Of a stretch of DNA of 64,000 nucleotides, positions 36,366 to 47,952 are shown piece by piece. The DNA is taken from the NCBI RefSeq assembly GCF_019059575.1, contig NW_024882860.1, positions 62,001 to 126,000 of the forward strand, written 5' to 3'. The position numbers and the translations under genes are program-made. The notes beneath the pieces are model-generated. The model did no database searches. It was not told the origin of the DNA and saw only the letters and a list, made by a program, of their open reading frames with translations. Within the stretch, counting starts at the first letter, position 1. Every line of letters starts with the position of its first letter. Origin of the DNA: Amphibalanus amphitrite. Its lineage: Eukaryota; Arthropoda; Thecostraca; Balanomorpha; Balanidae.

Positions 36366-37357
36366 GGGTAAGGTGCCTAATTAGCGACCCCTTAGTTTGA
36401 GCCGTCCGTAACTGTGCACGCTTTATGGGTGCCACTGTATTCCTGGATTGATTTTTGGAGATATCCTTCATTTTCCAATCAGAATCTATTCATTGTCTGC
36501 CCCAATATCCACAAACTTATTTGTAGAGCATTTTGGCAGACCATTGCAAAAAAAAACGGTTATAGGGACTCGTCCCTATTAGTGACCGGTGGGGGTCGCT
36601 AATAGGTCTATGGGTTTCCCCTTAGTATAAATGGCGAAAAATGCTACCCTCGAAAAAATGAAATAAGATGCATATAGCATATAGGCAAAGCACTTAATCA
36701 CTGGAACAGGAGCATTTAGCCACAATGTTTATGTTTGTGGAAGCTGATCACGTAATGCACCAAAGGCGAAAATAGGGCGGAAACCCATTTTTTTTAGGCT
36801 ATCCCGTATTGTATTGGAGGCCCGCGCTGCATTCAGCACCCCCATGCAGTCTGCCATGACAATTGGTATCACCCACCACACATCGCAAGCTTCAGCAACC
36901 TCTCATTTTCCATTCTCTCTTTTCCCAAGTATTTCCCTTATTTAGCTATCTGCGACTATGTCGGGAGCAAATAGGAAATATGGGCTGGGATGGGACACAT
37001 CTTTAACCACCATGCAGTGCACATCCAAGCGATTTACTACGGGACTATGCTGCAATCAATTGAAAAATGATTGTCGATTCAGAATAAAGAAGGTGCATCA
37101 TCTTAAAACGTGCACCGCTTTCATCAGACATGGCACAAATACCTACACACAGCTTGGATAAGAAAATGGCTATTTTTATTTAAACTCACCTAAAACGTCT
37201 CAACAAAGGCACCGACAACCGGAAAAGAATTGAGATTGCTAAGCAATGTATGGGCGGCAGTCCTATGACATTGTTTTCTCCCCGATTTCTCTCACCAGTT
37301 TTTCTGCAGGGAGGTGGGTCGTAAATAGGAAAGGGTCGCTAATAAGCAGCCTTACCC
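36366..37357 (+). mobile_element. TA-flanked DNA transposon (Tc1/mariner/pogo group), 992 bp
   Basis: Ends GGGTAAGGTGCCTAATTAGC and, inverted, GGGTAAGGCTGCTTATTAGC, both followed by GACCC, with TA on each side (36364-36365, 37358-37359). No transposase frame was recognised. It begins about 170 bp after the WAP copy 2 stop codon. Confidence 0.75.
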
Positions 37358-37365
37358 TAACAGGG

Positions 37366-37708
37366 CGGGGAGGCCGTAAATTGATCTGACCTTAAAGGTT
37401 GCCGATATCAAAATTCGAAGACACACAAATTGTTGGTACTGATTTCCTCATACAACAGCCCGTGTTTCTAACCTCTAGGATGTGAAACTGTAGGAATGAC
37501 AGAATCATAAAGTTTCAAAGGCATGGTTAGTGGACACATAACGTGACCTGACTTTATGTGACATGTGGTCTAAAATTTCATACACGGTGCGAAATTGATG
37601 TATCATAAGCTGTAGCAAGTTTCACCTGTGTACCGCGGTTTTTTACACATGCAAAAAAACTGGCAGGTGTGGCCTGGCCAAAAACGCCCCACCCCCCCCC
37701 CCCCCCCG

Positions 37709-37746
<38 letters not shown>

Positions 37747-37754
37747 GGCGAAGG
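37366..37754 (+). mobile_element. truncated TTAA-type element remnant
   Basis: The stretch matches the right part of copies C and D (AAATTGATCTGACCTTA..., GATATCAAAATTC) and ends GGCGAAGG before TTAA (37755-37758). The left part is missing. It contains a poly-C run and a (CA)n array at about 37710-37745. Confidence 0.65.
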
Positions 37755-37758
37755 TTAA

Positions 37759-38357
37759 ATCATACTTGTAAGAAATGCGTCACAGCCAGAACGGAGGCCA
37801 AACCCGCCCAGCTGGCAATAAGGTTAACTTATTCCAAACCATTCCTGCTACATTTGCATGAATGCTATATAGCAAAACGTTACGTGTTCATAATTATTGC
37901 CACTCGCCACTCGCATATGCGTATTTCGCTGGAAACGGAATATGACATTACAACTGCAGGTTGCGATATCTGGCTAAATTGCTCATACTGCAGCAGACCA
38001 ACGGGTATATTGATCACTGCTAACTGCTAAAGCAAGGATTATCACAGACTGTATCAACTTTCGAACGTCATGCGTCGCCATCGCTCCGTTGAGTCACTGA
38101 CCTTGACTCCCGTACTGCTGCCTTCGAGCGCCCCGAACTACGTAACACGGTGACGCATTGCAGCGAACGACTGACGGCGGGGCGACCTGCGGCCACCGGC
38201 ATCGGTTAAACTGTCAGCGAGGCGTGACGACAATTTATCCAGAACGGAAATATTTAACAACAGTAGTCAGTAATCAGTAATTAACAACTACGAGTAAAAG
38301 AACAAATGACAAAACGTCTTAAAAAGAGTTATTTGATGTGGTTAAAGGCTCAGTTGC
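37759..38357. other. no feature seen
   Basis: Unique-looking sequence between two TTAA-type elements, without a recognisable exon on either strand. Confidence 0.4.
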
Positions 38358-38361
38358 TTAA

Positions 38362-39533
38362 CCCTCGCCCCGTTGGGGGGGCCATTTTGGCCCCCCTGTG
38401 GTTTTTCCTAAATAACAAGAAAACGGCGGCGCGCAGCGCCGCCAAATTTTCAGTACCTTCCCGGGCATCAATTTGACACCTTCACACCAAATTTCAAGTC
38501 TTAGGTCACCTTAGGTCAGGAGTTATTGAGGTCAAACTGAGGTCATGTTCGAGCAAAAATGAGCAAAAAACATGCAATCTTGAAACGCTCACCAAATCTA
38601 CAGTTATCAAGCAATTTCAAAGTTCTTTATATGGTCTAGTAGACAAAAAGCGGCGCTACAAAACTGCTATCTCGGATTTTCAAAATTTTCGGTTTTTGAC
38701 CAAAAGAAATTCAAAAAATTGATTTTTTTAGAAAAACTTTGAAAAAATCCAAAAATTTTCCGAATTTCGAAAAAAAAACCGGAATATATGTAATAGTCCC
38801 AGCGCTCTTCTATATACATACCAAATTTCAGATCGATATCTCGTTTTTGGCCAAGTTATAGCGAAAAAACTGTTCAAAAATGATGACGTCAAATTTTTGA
38901 ACTCAATTTTTAGCAATTCTAGTCCACGTACGGCAAAACAAAGACCACCATTGAACTCCCCGTGACAAGCTGCATCGATTCGATACCCATTTTATGCAAA
39001 AATATTAACTTTGAAATTTGACCTAATTTGACCTGACCTTGACCTGACCTTGACCTGACCTTGACCAAAACGTGATCTAATCTGGCCCCAAAGGCTGCCT
39101 GACCCATATAATCGCATTTGTCATGTAAAATGGATAATAAAACATGTATCACACGACACTTTCATATTGTGACCCCCCCGTGACCTGACCTCTGTGACCT
39201 GACCTGGTATCAGTGACCTCAAATAGCAAAATATGTGTTTGAAGAACATTTCCCCATCGATGATTTTCAATGAAATGCATTTTACTCGATTTTACAACGC
39301 ATTTCTTGAAGTGCCTGTAAACGGTGAAAATTGGACCTTTGACCTGACCTGTGACGTCATCGGTTTGACCTAGGTCAATAAAATTGGGTCACAAGGTAGT
39401 TCCCCGTTGGGGCTATCCAACGCCGTTTACCGCTTGTCGCTATGTTGCGTGGTTCTCGAGATCTTAGGGGGGGGGGGCAAAATGCCCCCCCCCAACCGGG
39501 CGCGTTGCTCGGCAGAGCCCAACGGGGCGCGGG
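38362..39533 (-). mobile_element. TTAA-flanked non-autonomous DNA transposon, copy E, 1,172 bp
   Basis: Ends CCCTCGCCCCGTTGGGG and, inverted, CCCGCGCCCCGTTGGGC, flanked by TTAA at 38358-38361 and 39534-39537. Its left part is the inverse of the right part of copy A (GGTGTCAAATTGATG...GGAAGGTACTGAAA), so it lies in the opposite orientation. It has a dense tandem run of TTGACCTGACC at about 39018-39063. Confidence 0.87.
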
Positions 39534-39537
39534 TTAA

Positions 39538-40640
39538 ATGGAATACCGCAACATATTTCTATTTAGCAGGTAACTGTGTGGTACTAAAGCAAGTATTCTT
39601 TTTTTCTGTACAGAGGAGTGTAAAATAAGTAAATTTTCATTATAAATGCAAGTGTGTGTTATCAGTGTAAGTTGTTGGTTCCAGCCGTTTAACGTCAAAA
39701 TAATTCAAACGTCGAAGAAAGCATGCATATCAAATGACTGAGATGATAAACAGACATTAAATAGATTGTCATATGGCTTTTGAACACTTCGACTATTTAC
39801 AGCTCTAAGAAGACTTTCTACGCATGAATAGCAAGTCATTTTACAGTTCTCCCTGATCAGACTCGAAAATATACGGTTCGCAAAGTGTTCATTTTTACCA
39901 CACATGTTCACAATTCAATAACTTGAGCCAACCATTCTTCATGCATTTTTATTAAATCAGCAATACCTTTTAATTTACTGAAAACATTGGCGGTTGGCAT
40001 AGACAGAGTCGGACATACCTCTCGCCTCTGTTCGAAAGGCAGCAGAGCGCCACAGTGAGCGCTGCATAACAATGCACATGCATCATGTCAATAAACGGCC
40101 CATGCATTGCAGCCCCCGGACCATATTGGGACAGCTCCCAACCGTCGCTCTGCCGGCGTTTGAACACAGAACGGTCTGACCAGTAACCGCCGCCCAGTAC
40201 CGAGAGACGCCCTCGCACTGGGCTAGACGTTGGACTAGAACAGCTGCCTGGGTAGACGACCGGGGGAATCAGGGAACGAGTTCCTTCTTGCTGATAAACG
40301 CTTGTGGTCAAGTCCGGTAGACAATCGAGTCGAACGGTCGATAGATTCCGACCGGGGTCAGAAAGAGGAACGGTCGGACGGCTGTGATCGTTGATGGAGG
40401 TTGGGTCGGATGACGGTCAGAGACCTGTAGAATGGACATTGGACAGTGGACAGTGGACAATGGACACTGGACATTGCGGACAACTGGGACCGGACGTTTG
40501 AATGAGCTGTGTGAGGAGGTGACGGGCGGATAAGGGCACAGTCAGGTGGACGGACGGACGTACAGGTCTCGCGGGCTTTAGCGGTAGGTTTTGCACCTAG
40601 AAAATTTAGTGTATGTGCTTCAGACTATATCTTCGCTGTT
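39538..40640. other. no gene seen
   Basis: Contains only short simple repeats, such as TGGACA-type units at 40430-40480 and GGAC-rich sequence at 40530-40560. No exon with splice sites and a convincing protein could be supported. Confidence 0.4.
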
Positions 40641-40644
40641 TTAA

Positions 40645-41834
40645 CCCGCGCCCCACTGGGGTCTGCGTATAACACGCCCTACTGGGGGGGGGGGGGGGCT
40701 ATTCATAGCCCCCCCCCCCTCCTAACTCCAAAACTACTGGACCGATCGTCAAAATTCAAACGGTGTCTGATAGCCCCGGAAAAACTGTCGAGCAAAACCT
40801 AATTTCATTGACCTCGAGGTCACCAATGACGTCACAGGTCAGGTCAAATTAAAAATTATTAGCATTTTGGCTTCTTCACGTTTTGGGCTCTGGCCGCCGT
40901 CTTCCAAGTCAGATCAGGCTCATTTTTGGTTCACACACTCGTGAACAGATGCTCTAGATACTCTGAGGGTACCAAACTTGTACTGTGATTTTCAGGTCAA
41001 GGTCAGGTCATCACAGGTCACGAAAATATTATATCATCCGTCGGTCACGTGACACATGTTTTATGGTCCATTTAGGCCAAAGATTTCGAATTTGATGTCG
41101 TATGTGTCATTCAAGATCATTTTGAGTCAAATTTAGCTTAGGTCAGGTCACTTTCAGGTCATAAAAGGTCAAATTTTGAAGTTAAAATTTTTTAACAAAA
41201 AAGGTATCTATTGGATGCAGTTTGAGCTCAGGAACACGATGGTGCTATTTATATTGGCGTACGATGTCAAATTCATGCTGAATTTTTTTTTTGAAAAATT
41301 AATAATTGTTAATATTTTGCAATAATGCGTATAACTTGACTATTTTTGAAGATATTTAGCAAAAACTTGCTAGAGTTAGTCATAATAATGCGTTCTATCA
41401 CATATATTCCGTTTTTTTTTTCGAAAAATAAAAAAAAAGTTGAAAAAAAATGTAAAAGTGTAAATTTTGAATTTTATTATAAACAATTTTCGAAATTTTC
41501 AAAACTTTGAAAATCCGAGATTGCAGTTTGATAGTGCAGTCTGTTCTGAGTCCTCTCATGCAAAGAAATTGGATCTAGCTTAAAAACTGAGCTCTTGGGA
41601 GCGATTGCCGTGGTTCAATGTTTTGCGTCGAAATCGGCCGAACATGACGTCACTCTGACGTCATTTTCGGCCGATCTATGGTAGGTACGAAGTTCAAATT
41701 TTGACACAAGGTGTCAAATTGATGCAGCCGAAGGTACTGAAGGTTTGGCGTCGATACGTCAAGCGGTTTGGAAGTTATTGCAGAAAAACGGGAGGGGGGC
41801 TATAAATAGCCCCCCCCCAGTAGTGGGTCGCGGG
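40645..41834 (+). mobile_element. TTAA-flanked non-autonomous DNA transposon, copy F, 1,190 bp
   Basis: TTAA at 40641-40644 and 41835-41838; ends CCCGCGCCCCACTGGGG and inverted CCCGCGACCCACTACTGGGG. It follows copy A over its whole length in the same orientation with scattered differences, including the GGGGGCTATTCATAGCCCCC hairpin near the left end. Confidence 0.88.
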
Positions 41835-44800
41835 TTAAGCTTTTAAGTGTTGAAGATGCGATCGACTTGTTGTTTCACAAGCCGGCCATGATCGTGTAAA
41901 ATGGCTTCATCGTAGATCGATTAGTTTCTGAGATATAGCCGGAAATGTAAAAGTGAAAAACCTACCGCTTAATCTCGCGAGAGCCGTATGTACGGACGGT
42001 CAGTCGGTCGGTCAGGGTCACTCTCGGTCAGTCGGTTCGGTTGGTCACTCTCGGTCGGTCGTTTGGTCTTTTGGGTCAGCAACGGTGTGCAAATTTTCAG
42101 TTTTGTATAAATAAATTTAGTCGATATTGACTGGAGTGTGCCATAATAGAATAGCAATTGTAATAAAACACTAAACTAAGCCTTTCAGTAAGGAAACTGT
42201 CAGATATCATCAGAATATTGTGAAAAAAGAGCAAACAATGATGTAATGATTTGTGATAATATGGTCATAGGCAACTCATGATTATGTGAAATATAAAACG
42301 GTAGGTTTATTCACTTCAATCATAAACTAAGAAAGGTTGAACAGGTTTCGCAGCAATGGAGGGAAATCGTCAAAGGAATTAAAAAGAAAATTATCCACAA
42401 GATCATTGCTTACGGTATAGACTAACCCTTTGTCCCAAAAGTGTCACGGTTAAAGCAAATCCATTGCTCCAGCGGTTAAGTTGAACATGCACAACTTTTT
42501 CAAGGCATAGGTAAGCGGGCAGTGGACGTTCTGCCAGGTCAGCCGATTCCAGCACCACGTGGCTGCTGCCCACACATCCCCTGGTATGGTGGCCGGCTGG
42601 CCGTTTGTACTGTTTCCCAGTCTCACCACATCCTAGAAGCCGGCAGTTAAAGGCCTCGCCCTTCGCTCCGCCGCACCGGACAAAGGTTGACCGACCTTCC
42701 AGTCTCGCCGGCCGACCGCGACCATCCCGTGACCGGTGCAAGCTCCCCCGTCCCCGACCGGTGCAAGCTCCCCGTCCCCCGCACCGCAGCTGCGCCGGCC
42801 GCCGCGCCGCACCGCCGCTCCCCTCCGCTGACCGGCGTTTGAAATTCTCTATTTGGTGATGTGGGGGCGGACCGGTGTGCCGCCGGGGCGATAGCCTTTG
42901 TCAGTGTTGACGAGCGGAGGCGATGCGGCCTGAGATAGCCGGCCCTGCGCGGGTCGCCGTCGGCGCGCGCGGCCGTGAGCCGTTCGTGAGTCGTGAGTCA
43001 CGGTTGCGCCAGACGCGCTGCTCAGACGCCGCCGACACGGGCGGGAGCAGCGGCCGTTGCGTTCAAACGGGAAGTGGGCGACGGAATTGGACGGCTGGCC
43101 AACGGCTGAGAGCACCATCAACATTCAACAGTCAACTGAACCGGCCCTAAATGATGAGTCAAGTCAAGTTAGCTGAATGTGCAACTGCCAGCAGCGATCG
43201 AATTCGTTGCCCTTTGTATTATTTAGCAGGAGCTGCCAATTCATATAGAAACTTTCAGGGCTTATTCCTTCCCGTGATCGATTAATAAGCACCTTTCATA
43301 GACATAACCCGCTCTCAATGTGGCGGCAACTGGTAAAAATTTAAATAGTATTATTGTATTCAGGACAATTAGTTTTGTGTATCTACATCACATTTTTTCG
43401 AGCTCTGCGATAGCGCTTCTGTTTGACGATCAAATATACCATATGCAGAAGTTATAACTGAAGCTAATAATACGCATCACAGTTCAACCGATTCCTGAAA
43501 GTATCAATCGCACTTTGTGCCTCTTATACCCTAGATATACATAGGTATGCTTTAGGTATATAGGCTTTAGGTATGCCTAGATTTTTCTTCCAGTCGAAAT
43601 AAAACAAATTTCCGTTGGCGTCTTTGCCTTGCTTGACATCTTGAACCTGATCTTAATTCTTAAATATACCTACATATACCTACGTATAGGCACTACATTT
43701 GTTTACATAGATCTAACCGTTAGCGGTTAAATGATCACTAATCGTTAGCAGCCGTTCGACCGATATTGATCAAACATTTTCGTTGTAGGTAATTGATCGA
43801 CATCGATTAAACAGACGCTAGGTATAAACAGACACCACGCTCTCTATGCCATCTGCGTGGACTGTGCCACCTTTTTGAAGCAAAAAATAACCCCAGTCTT
43901 CCCTTTAGGCACTGACGTATACCTATACGAGTTCCCGAATACTCATGTGTACCTACCTAGGCACTAGGCATAATAGGCAGTTGAGTCTTTCCATGTGCGT
44001 GGAATATCGATGCTTTGATAGGAAGTGACTGCGAAAATTACCTGGCCACCGTTTTGTCGATTGCATTGCATATTTCGGACGTCCCAGTGGCCGAGCCCAG
44101 GGCATACTGACCCAGTCCGCACTGCAGCACAACTGACCTCACCAAACCGCCGACCTCAGGTCAAAGCCCCGACCACTCTCACCCCAGTGCAGTATCCAAG
44201 AGGCTGCAGCCGCTGCCGTGTGGGCGCACGCACAAAGCCAGCCTTGCCGCTGCACCGTCACGCCAGATAAATAGCCCTGTCGTCCCTGCTGGCGGTCTCT
44301 CGGGCCCGCTTCCCCTTGTGCCGCCCCTGCGTTAATCTGTGCCCCATTCGCCGCACCTCGCCGCCCCCACACTTGATACGGCCTTTGTGCCCTGTTCAGT
44401 GTGAGATGAGCTTCGGCATTTACAACTGGAAGAAAACGGAGCCGTCTTGTTCAAACGGTTCACCGTCTCGTGGCCCTCCGCTTCTGATTATCATTGGTCC
44501 TTTGTGTGGTAACTGCGCTAGCCCAATTTCCGCTTAACAGATACACAGTTATGTGGCATAGGTAAAAATATCTATATTTCTGAAAAGTGAATGGAATGTA
44601 GGTATATTATTTCTTATAACCTACTAATGCGTGCTCGGCGCTCGCTCCCTGCATCAGGCATCACTTCCTTTCATTTATTATAATTATCTATGTTTCTAAA
44701 CAGTTCTTTTTGCTCGTTCTAGAGTAAAATATGCTCCGTTTCGTTTAAATTTCTTTGTTTCTATTGTTTAGACAAGGGAGAAGGGGAATTTAACGTAGGA

Positions 44801-45349
44801 ACATGGCAGGATACCTGGTGGATAGCTGGCGAAACAGGTTCCTTGTACGTAGGAACTTGTTTGTCTGCTAAGAAGGACAAAACAAGCCCTCACATTTTTT
44901 ATTTATGAGTTTGGCTGCTAGTGTGAAAAGGCGAGCCAGTAAACGTGCCATAAACATCGCAGCTAAAATATTTTCAGATACGTCATCCTAATCTACTGAT
45001 GAAATGAGTTGTAGTGCAGAAAGTCGTTAAAAAGATGCTGTTGGAGGCGCCTTGTCAAAATTTATGCTCGTACCTATTTCATAGACTATAATAAAAGCAC
45101 ATGAAAATAAAAAGAAATGAAAACAACGACACAAAAAGACAAAAGCACCATTTTCGCTTTGCGCATTCGCTCGTCTCCGAACGAAGTTCGTCAAGCCAGA
45201 GCGAACGAAGCCAAAAAATCCATTTGTGTTCATTTTTATTCGATATAAAAGTTTAGAACCTAATAGCGTAGGTATATTTATGAACGCATTGTGCCTAATT
45301 ATTCTGCGAGCACCTAAATTCAGGCGAGTGTGAATATATTCCTGCCCGG

Positions 45350-45688
45350 GGCCGGGATGATTCAATAAATGTCACCGAGGTTTTTTAGCGAAAACTCCGA
45401 GGGCCGTTAGGCCCGAGGTGAGTTTGCTAAAAAAAAAAGCGAGGTGACATTTATTGAATTCCCGGCCTTAGGGCTGGAAGGTGTTTCCCATACCTGTCAA
45501 AAAGCTCACAACGTATGATAGTGACGTCAGCAGCCGTGTGGTTCAACGTGTTTAACCACACCCCTTGAACCACACGGCTTGTAATATTAAAGCATTGCAT
45601 TAAACTTTGAAAAGTGTGGTACAGTGCACGTGCCGTTTAAATGCCTAGATGTCTCGATTTAATCATGCAATGTAGCAGGTATGGGAAA
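45350..45688. repeat. multi-hairpin foldback, probable MITE
   Basis: Three nested or adjacent inverted repeats: 45350-45376 with 45443-45467 (TTCAATAAATGTCACC core), a perfect 14-bp stem 45533-45546 with 45565-45578 (GCCGTGTGGTTCAA), and TTTCCCATACCTG at 45484-45496 with its inverse at 45676-45688. No coding content; target duplication not identified. Confidence 0.6.
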
Positions 45689-46002
45689 GATTACAAGCAT
45701 ATATTGAAAAAAGCACCCCGCACCTTGAACTGCATGGGTTTACCTAATGTCCCGCTCCCGATTAAACGTTACCTATGTCGTTGCATATTTTTATTATCAT
45801 AAGCATATTTTACATATATCTCATATATATAATAACTCATTATATTAAGCTTATGTACACAGTGTGTCTACATGAGGCTCGTCAACTTTTCTCAACATTT
45901 CCTTCTGAACTCTGAAGCAAACACGGCTGGCTGTCCCGAAGAGGCCGAGGGAGATATTAGACAACGACCCGATTTGAAGGCTAGCCGCCTGCTGGAACAT
46001 AG

Positions 46003-46057
46003 AGAGGGAGAGGGAGAGGGAGAGGGAGAGGGAGAGGGAGAGAGAGAGGGAGAGGGG
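46003..46057 (+). repeat. (GAGAGG)n-type repeat
   Basis: Near-perfect purine hexamers that produce a Glu-Gly frame on one strand and Ser-Pro on the other. Not coding. Confidence 0.95.
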
Positions 46058-46647
46058 ATAGTGTGTTTTTTATGGTTTAAAATGCCGAGTTTATTGAGAA
46101 GAGTAGGCACCCCCTGCGATCAACGCAAGCGAGACCTATGCGTCCGACCCAAAATTGCATCACTTTATACATGGGGTTGGCATAATGGAAGCGAAATTGT
46201 TGGACGCTCAACTCCCCGCCCCCCCCCCCCTCGTAGCGGACGGAGCCCCTGCCCCCTGCTTGAGAAGCGGTCCCCTCGTTCTTCCGGCCTTCTCCTGCGT
46301 GCCTCTACCCAAGATACCTATAAGAAACCCTCTACCGGCCGCCCTGCTTCCGACAAATCAATACCGTTGCCTCGCGCCAAACAGCTGTAGAATCAATGGA
46401 TCACCGCAGATTCTTCTGCTTTCATTATCGGTATGATATGTTGATGAAATTCATGCAAAATTTTCATATGCGGAAGGTATTTTACCAGTTCCCTCTTTAT
46501 TTGGCTGCATTGTAGAGGTTTAGGCTTTGTTTACGTTTTTGAATGACGCGCCGCGCTCTGACCAATGATGAGCTAGCACACAGCTGAGCTTGCGTCAGCA
46601 GCCAATGGTGGCGCGCGTTACAGCTCCCGTGTTGGCGTCCTTCGTTT

Positions 46648-46754
46648 CATAAAAGCAGAGCGAGGTGCACGAGGCCATAGCCCGGAGGTACTGCGACGTG
46701 GTTGGTGCGCTGGAGATTGCTGAGACTCCGCACGTTCCTTTGTTGCTACTCTAG
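46648..46754 (+). promoter_or_regulatory. candidate promoter and non-coding first exon upstream of stathmin
   Basis: CATAAAAG at 46648-46655 is TATA-like; a start about 30 bp downstream would give a GC-rich leader that ends at 46754 in CTCTAG followed by the donor GTAAGAG. It has no ATG before the donor, as expected for a 5' UTR exon. Linking it to stathmin is inference, from orientation and from the lack of another gene. Confidence 0.5.
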
Positions 46755-47895
46755 GTAAGAGCTCAGCGCCTGTGCCATTCGCTGCGAGTGTTTGGCGGAG
46801 GAGGACGCGGTTCTGCCAGCTCCCCCATCGATTGCTTTGTTACTGCGTCGTGGGTAGCGAATCACGCTCCTCAGCTCCTCCGGTAGCGGTGCCAGTGTTG
46901 TGCCACTTCGACTATTGAGTAGGTATTCATATAAAGATTGTACGTGCAACATGTCAGTTGAAAAGAGCGAATGCAATACTTGAAGCACAGCGTAAGCGAT
47001 TTTCGTACGGGTAGGGTGGGATTTGATTTTGTTGCTTATTTTTAGACGAATGTTTCGTGAGAGTTAGTTTCACTTTTTCCCAGTCATTACTCCAAATTCT
47101 TGGTGTAAAATCAGACTGCTTTCAAGGTACATCTGTACTTCGAAAATTGAATTCGTTGCGTCATGTCTTCAAACTCGGGCAGGGCTGTTCGAGAAATTGA
47201 AATGCAACGCTCGTCGCTCGATACCTACCTACTGTTCATGTCGTTAGTTTTTGCAAACAGTGGCTACGGTTTGTACGATAAATTCATATAACGCTTGCAT
47301 GTTTTTATTATTTTTGAAGTTCGCTCCATTTTTTTAAGCCGAAGTGCGAGTATGGAGCGGACGGATTACGTGTAACATAGCATAATGATAAACGATGCTT
47401 TGTCGAGACAAAATTCAAACGATTCAGAAAACGAACTTAAATTTGATTTTGGTTCTTACTGAGCAAGTTGCTACCTTCTTTGTGTGATTTTCAGGCTCAG
47501 TTATTAGGTAGCCAAAAATGACAACAAAAAAACATTTGTGTAGGTACTAGAAATAAGCATTAAGGACCAAAAAATAAAAAAAAATTGAATGAATGTAACT
47601 TTTGATCTTATACAGGAGATCCCTCCCAATCTTGCATTTTGTCTTAATTCTTGGCTCAAATAGGCGTTATTGCGAATATTCTCCATTGTTGAGAGGTAGC
47701 TATCTAAATTTTATATCTTCATTCCTTCCATCGTTTTCGACTCGTCGAACTTATAAGAGGGATATATGAACCAGCTGGCTAAAGATCCATTAATGAAGAA
47801 ACGTCATTATCATACCTTAATCAAAACTAACTATACTATATAACTAACATCAGCCCTAAACTTGAGGAACATATCACACAACCGCTCTTTTTCAG

Positions 47896-47952
47896 GACTC
47901 CACTAGCCAGACTCCGCCATGGGGAGTTACTGGTCTGCCGAAGCCGATGTTA
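47896..47952 (+). CDS. candidate alternative first coding exon of stathmin (A)
   Basis: CTTTTTCAG acceptor, then a leader, ATG at 47919, MGSYWSAEADV and a GTAAGG donor in phase 1. Spliced to the shared exon at 62755 it would read directly into TEVRCQEK. The acceptor would let the 5' UTR exon at 46754 join it. No homology for the eleven residues was recognised. Confidence 0.4.

Larger units (their letters stand above)
41839..46640. other. intergenic stretch, no gene supported
   Basis: Mostly AT-rich sequence with GC-rich islands at 42500-43100 and 44100-44500 and GGTC-rich simple sequence at 41995-42065. Reading frames in the islands are compositional and lack family resemblance. The two structures listed separately are a foldback at 45350-45688 and a GA-rich repeat at 46003-46057. 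Confidence 0.4.

Noticed and set aside
45872-46390. 172-codon frame around the GA-rich repeat
   Set aside because: The middle is repeat-derived, and the flanks have no recognisable domain or splice context.
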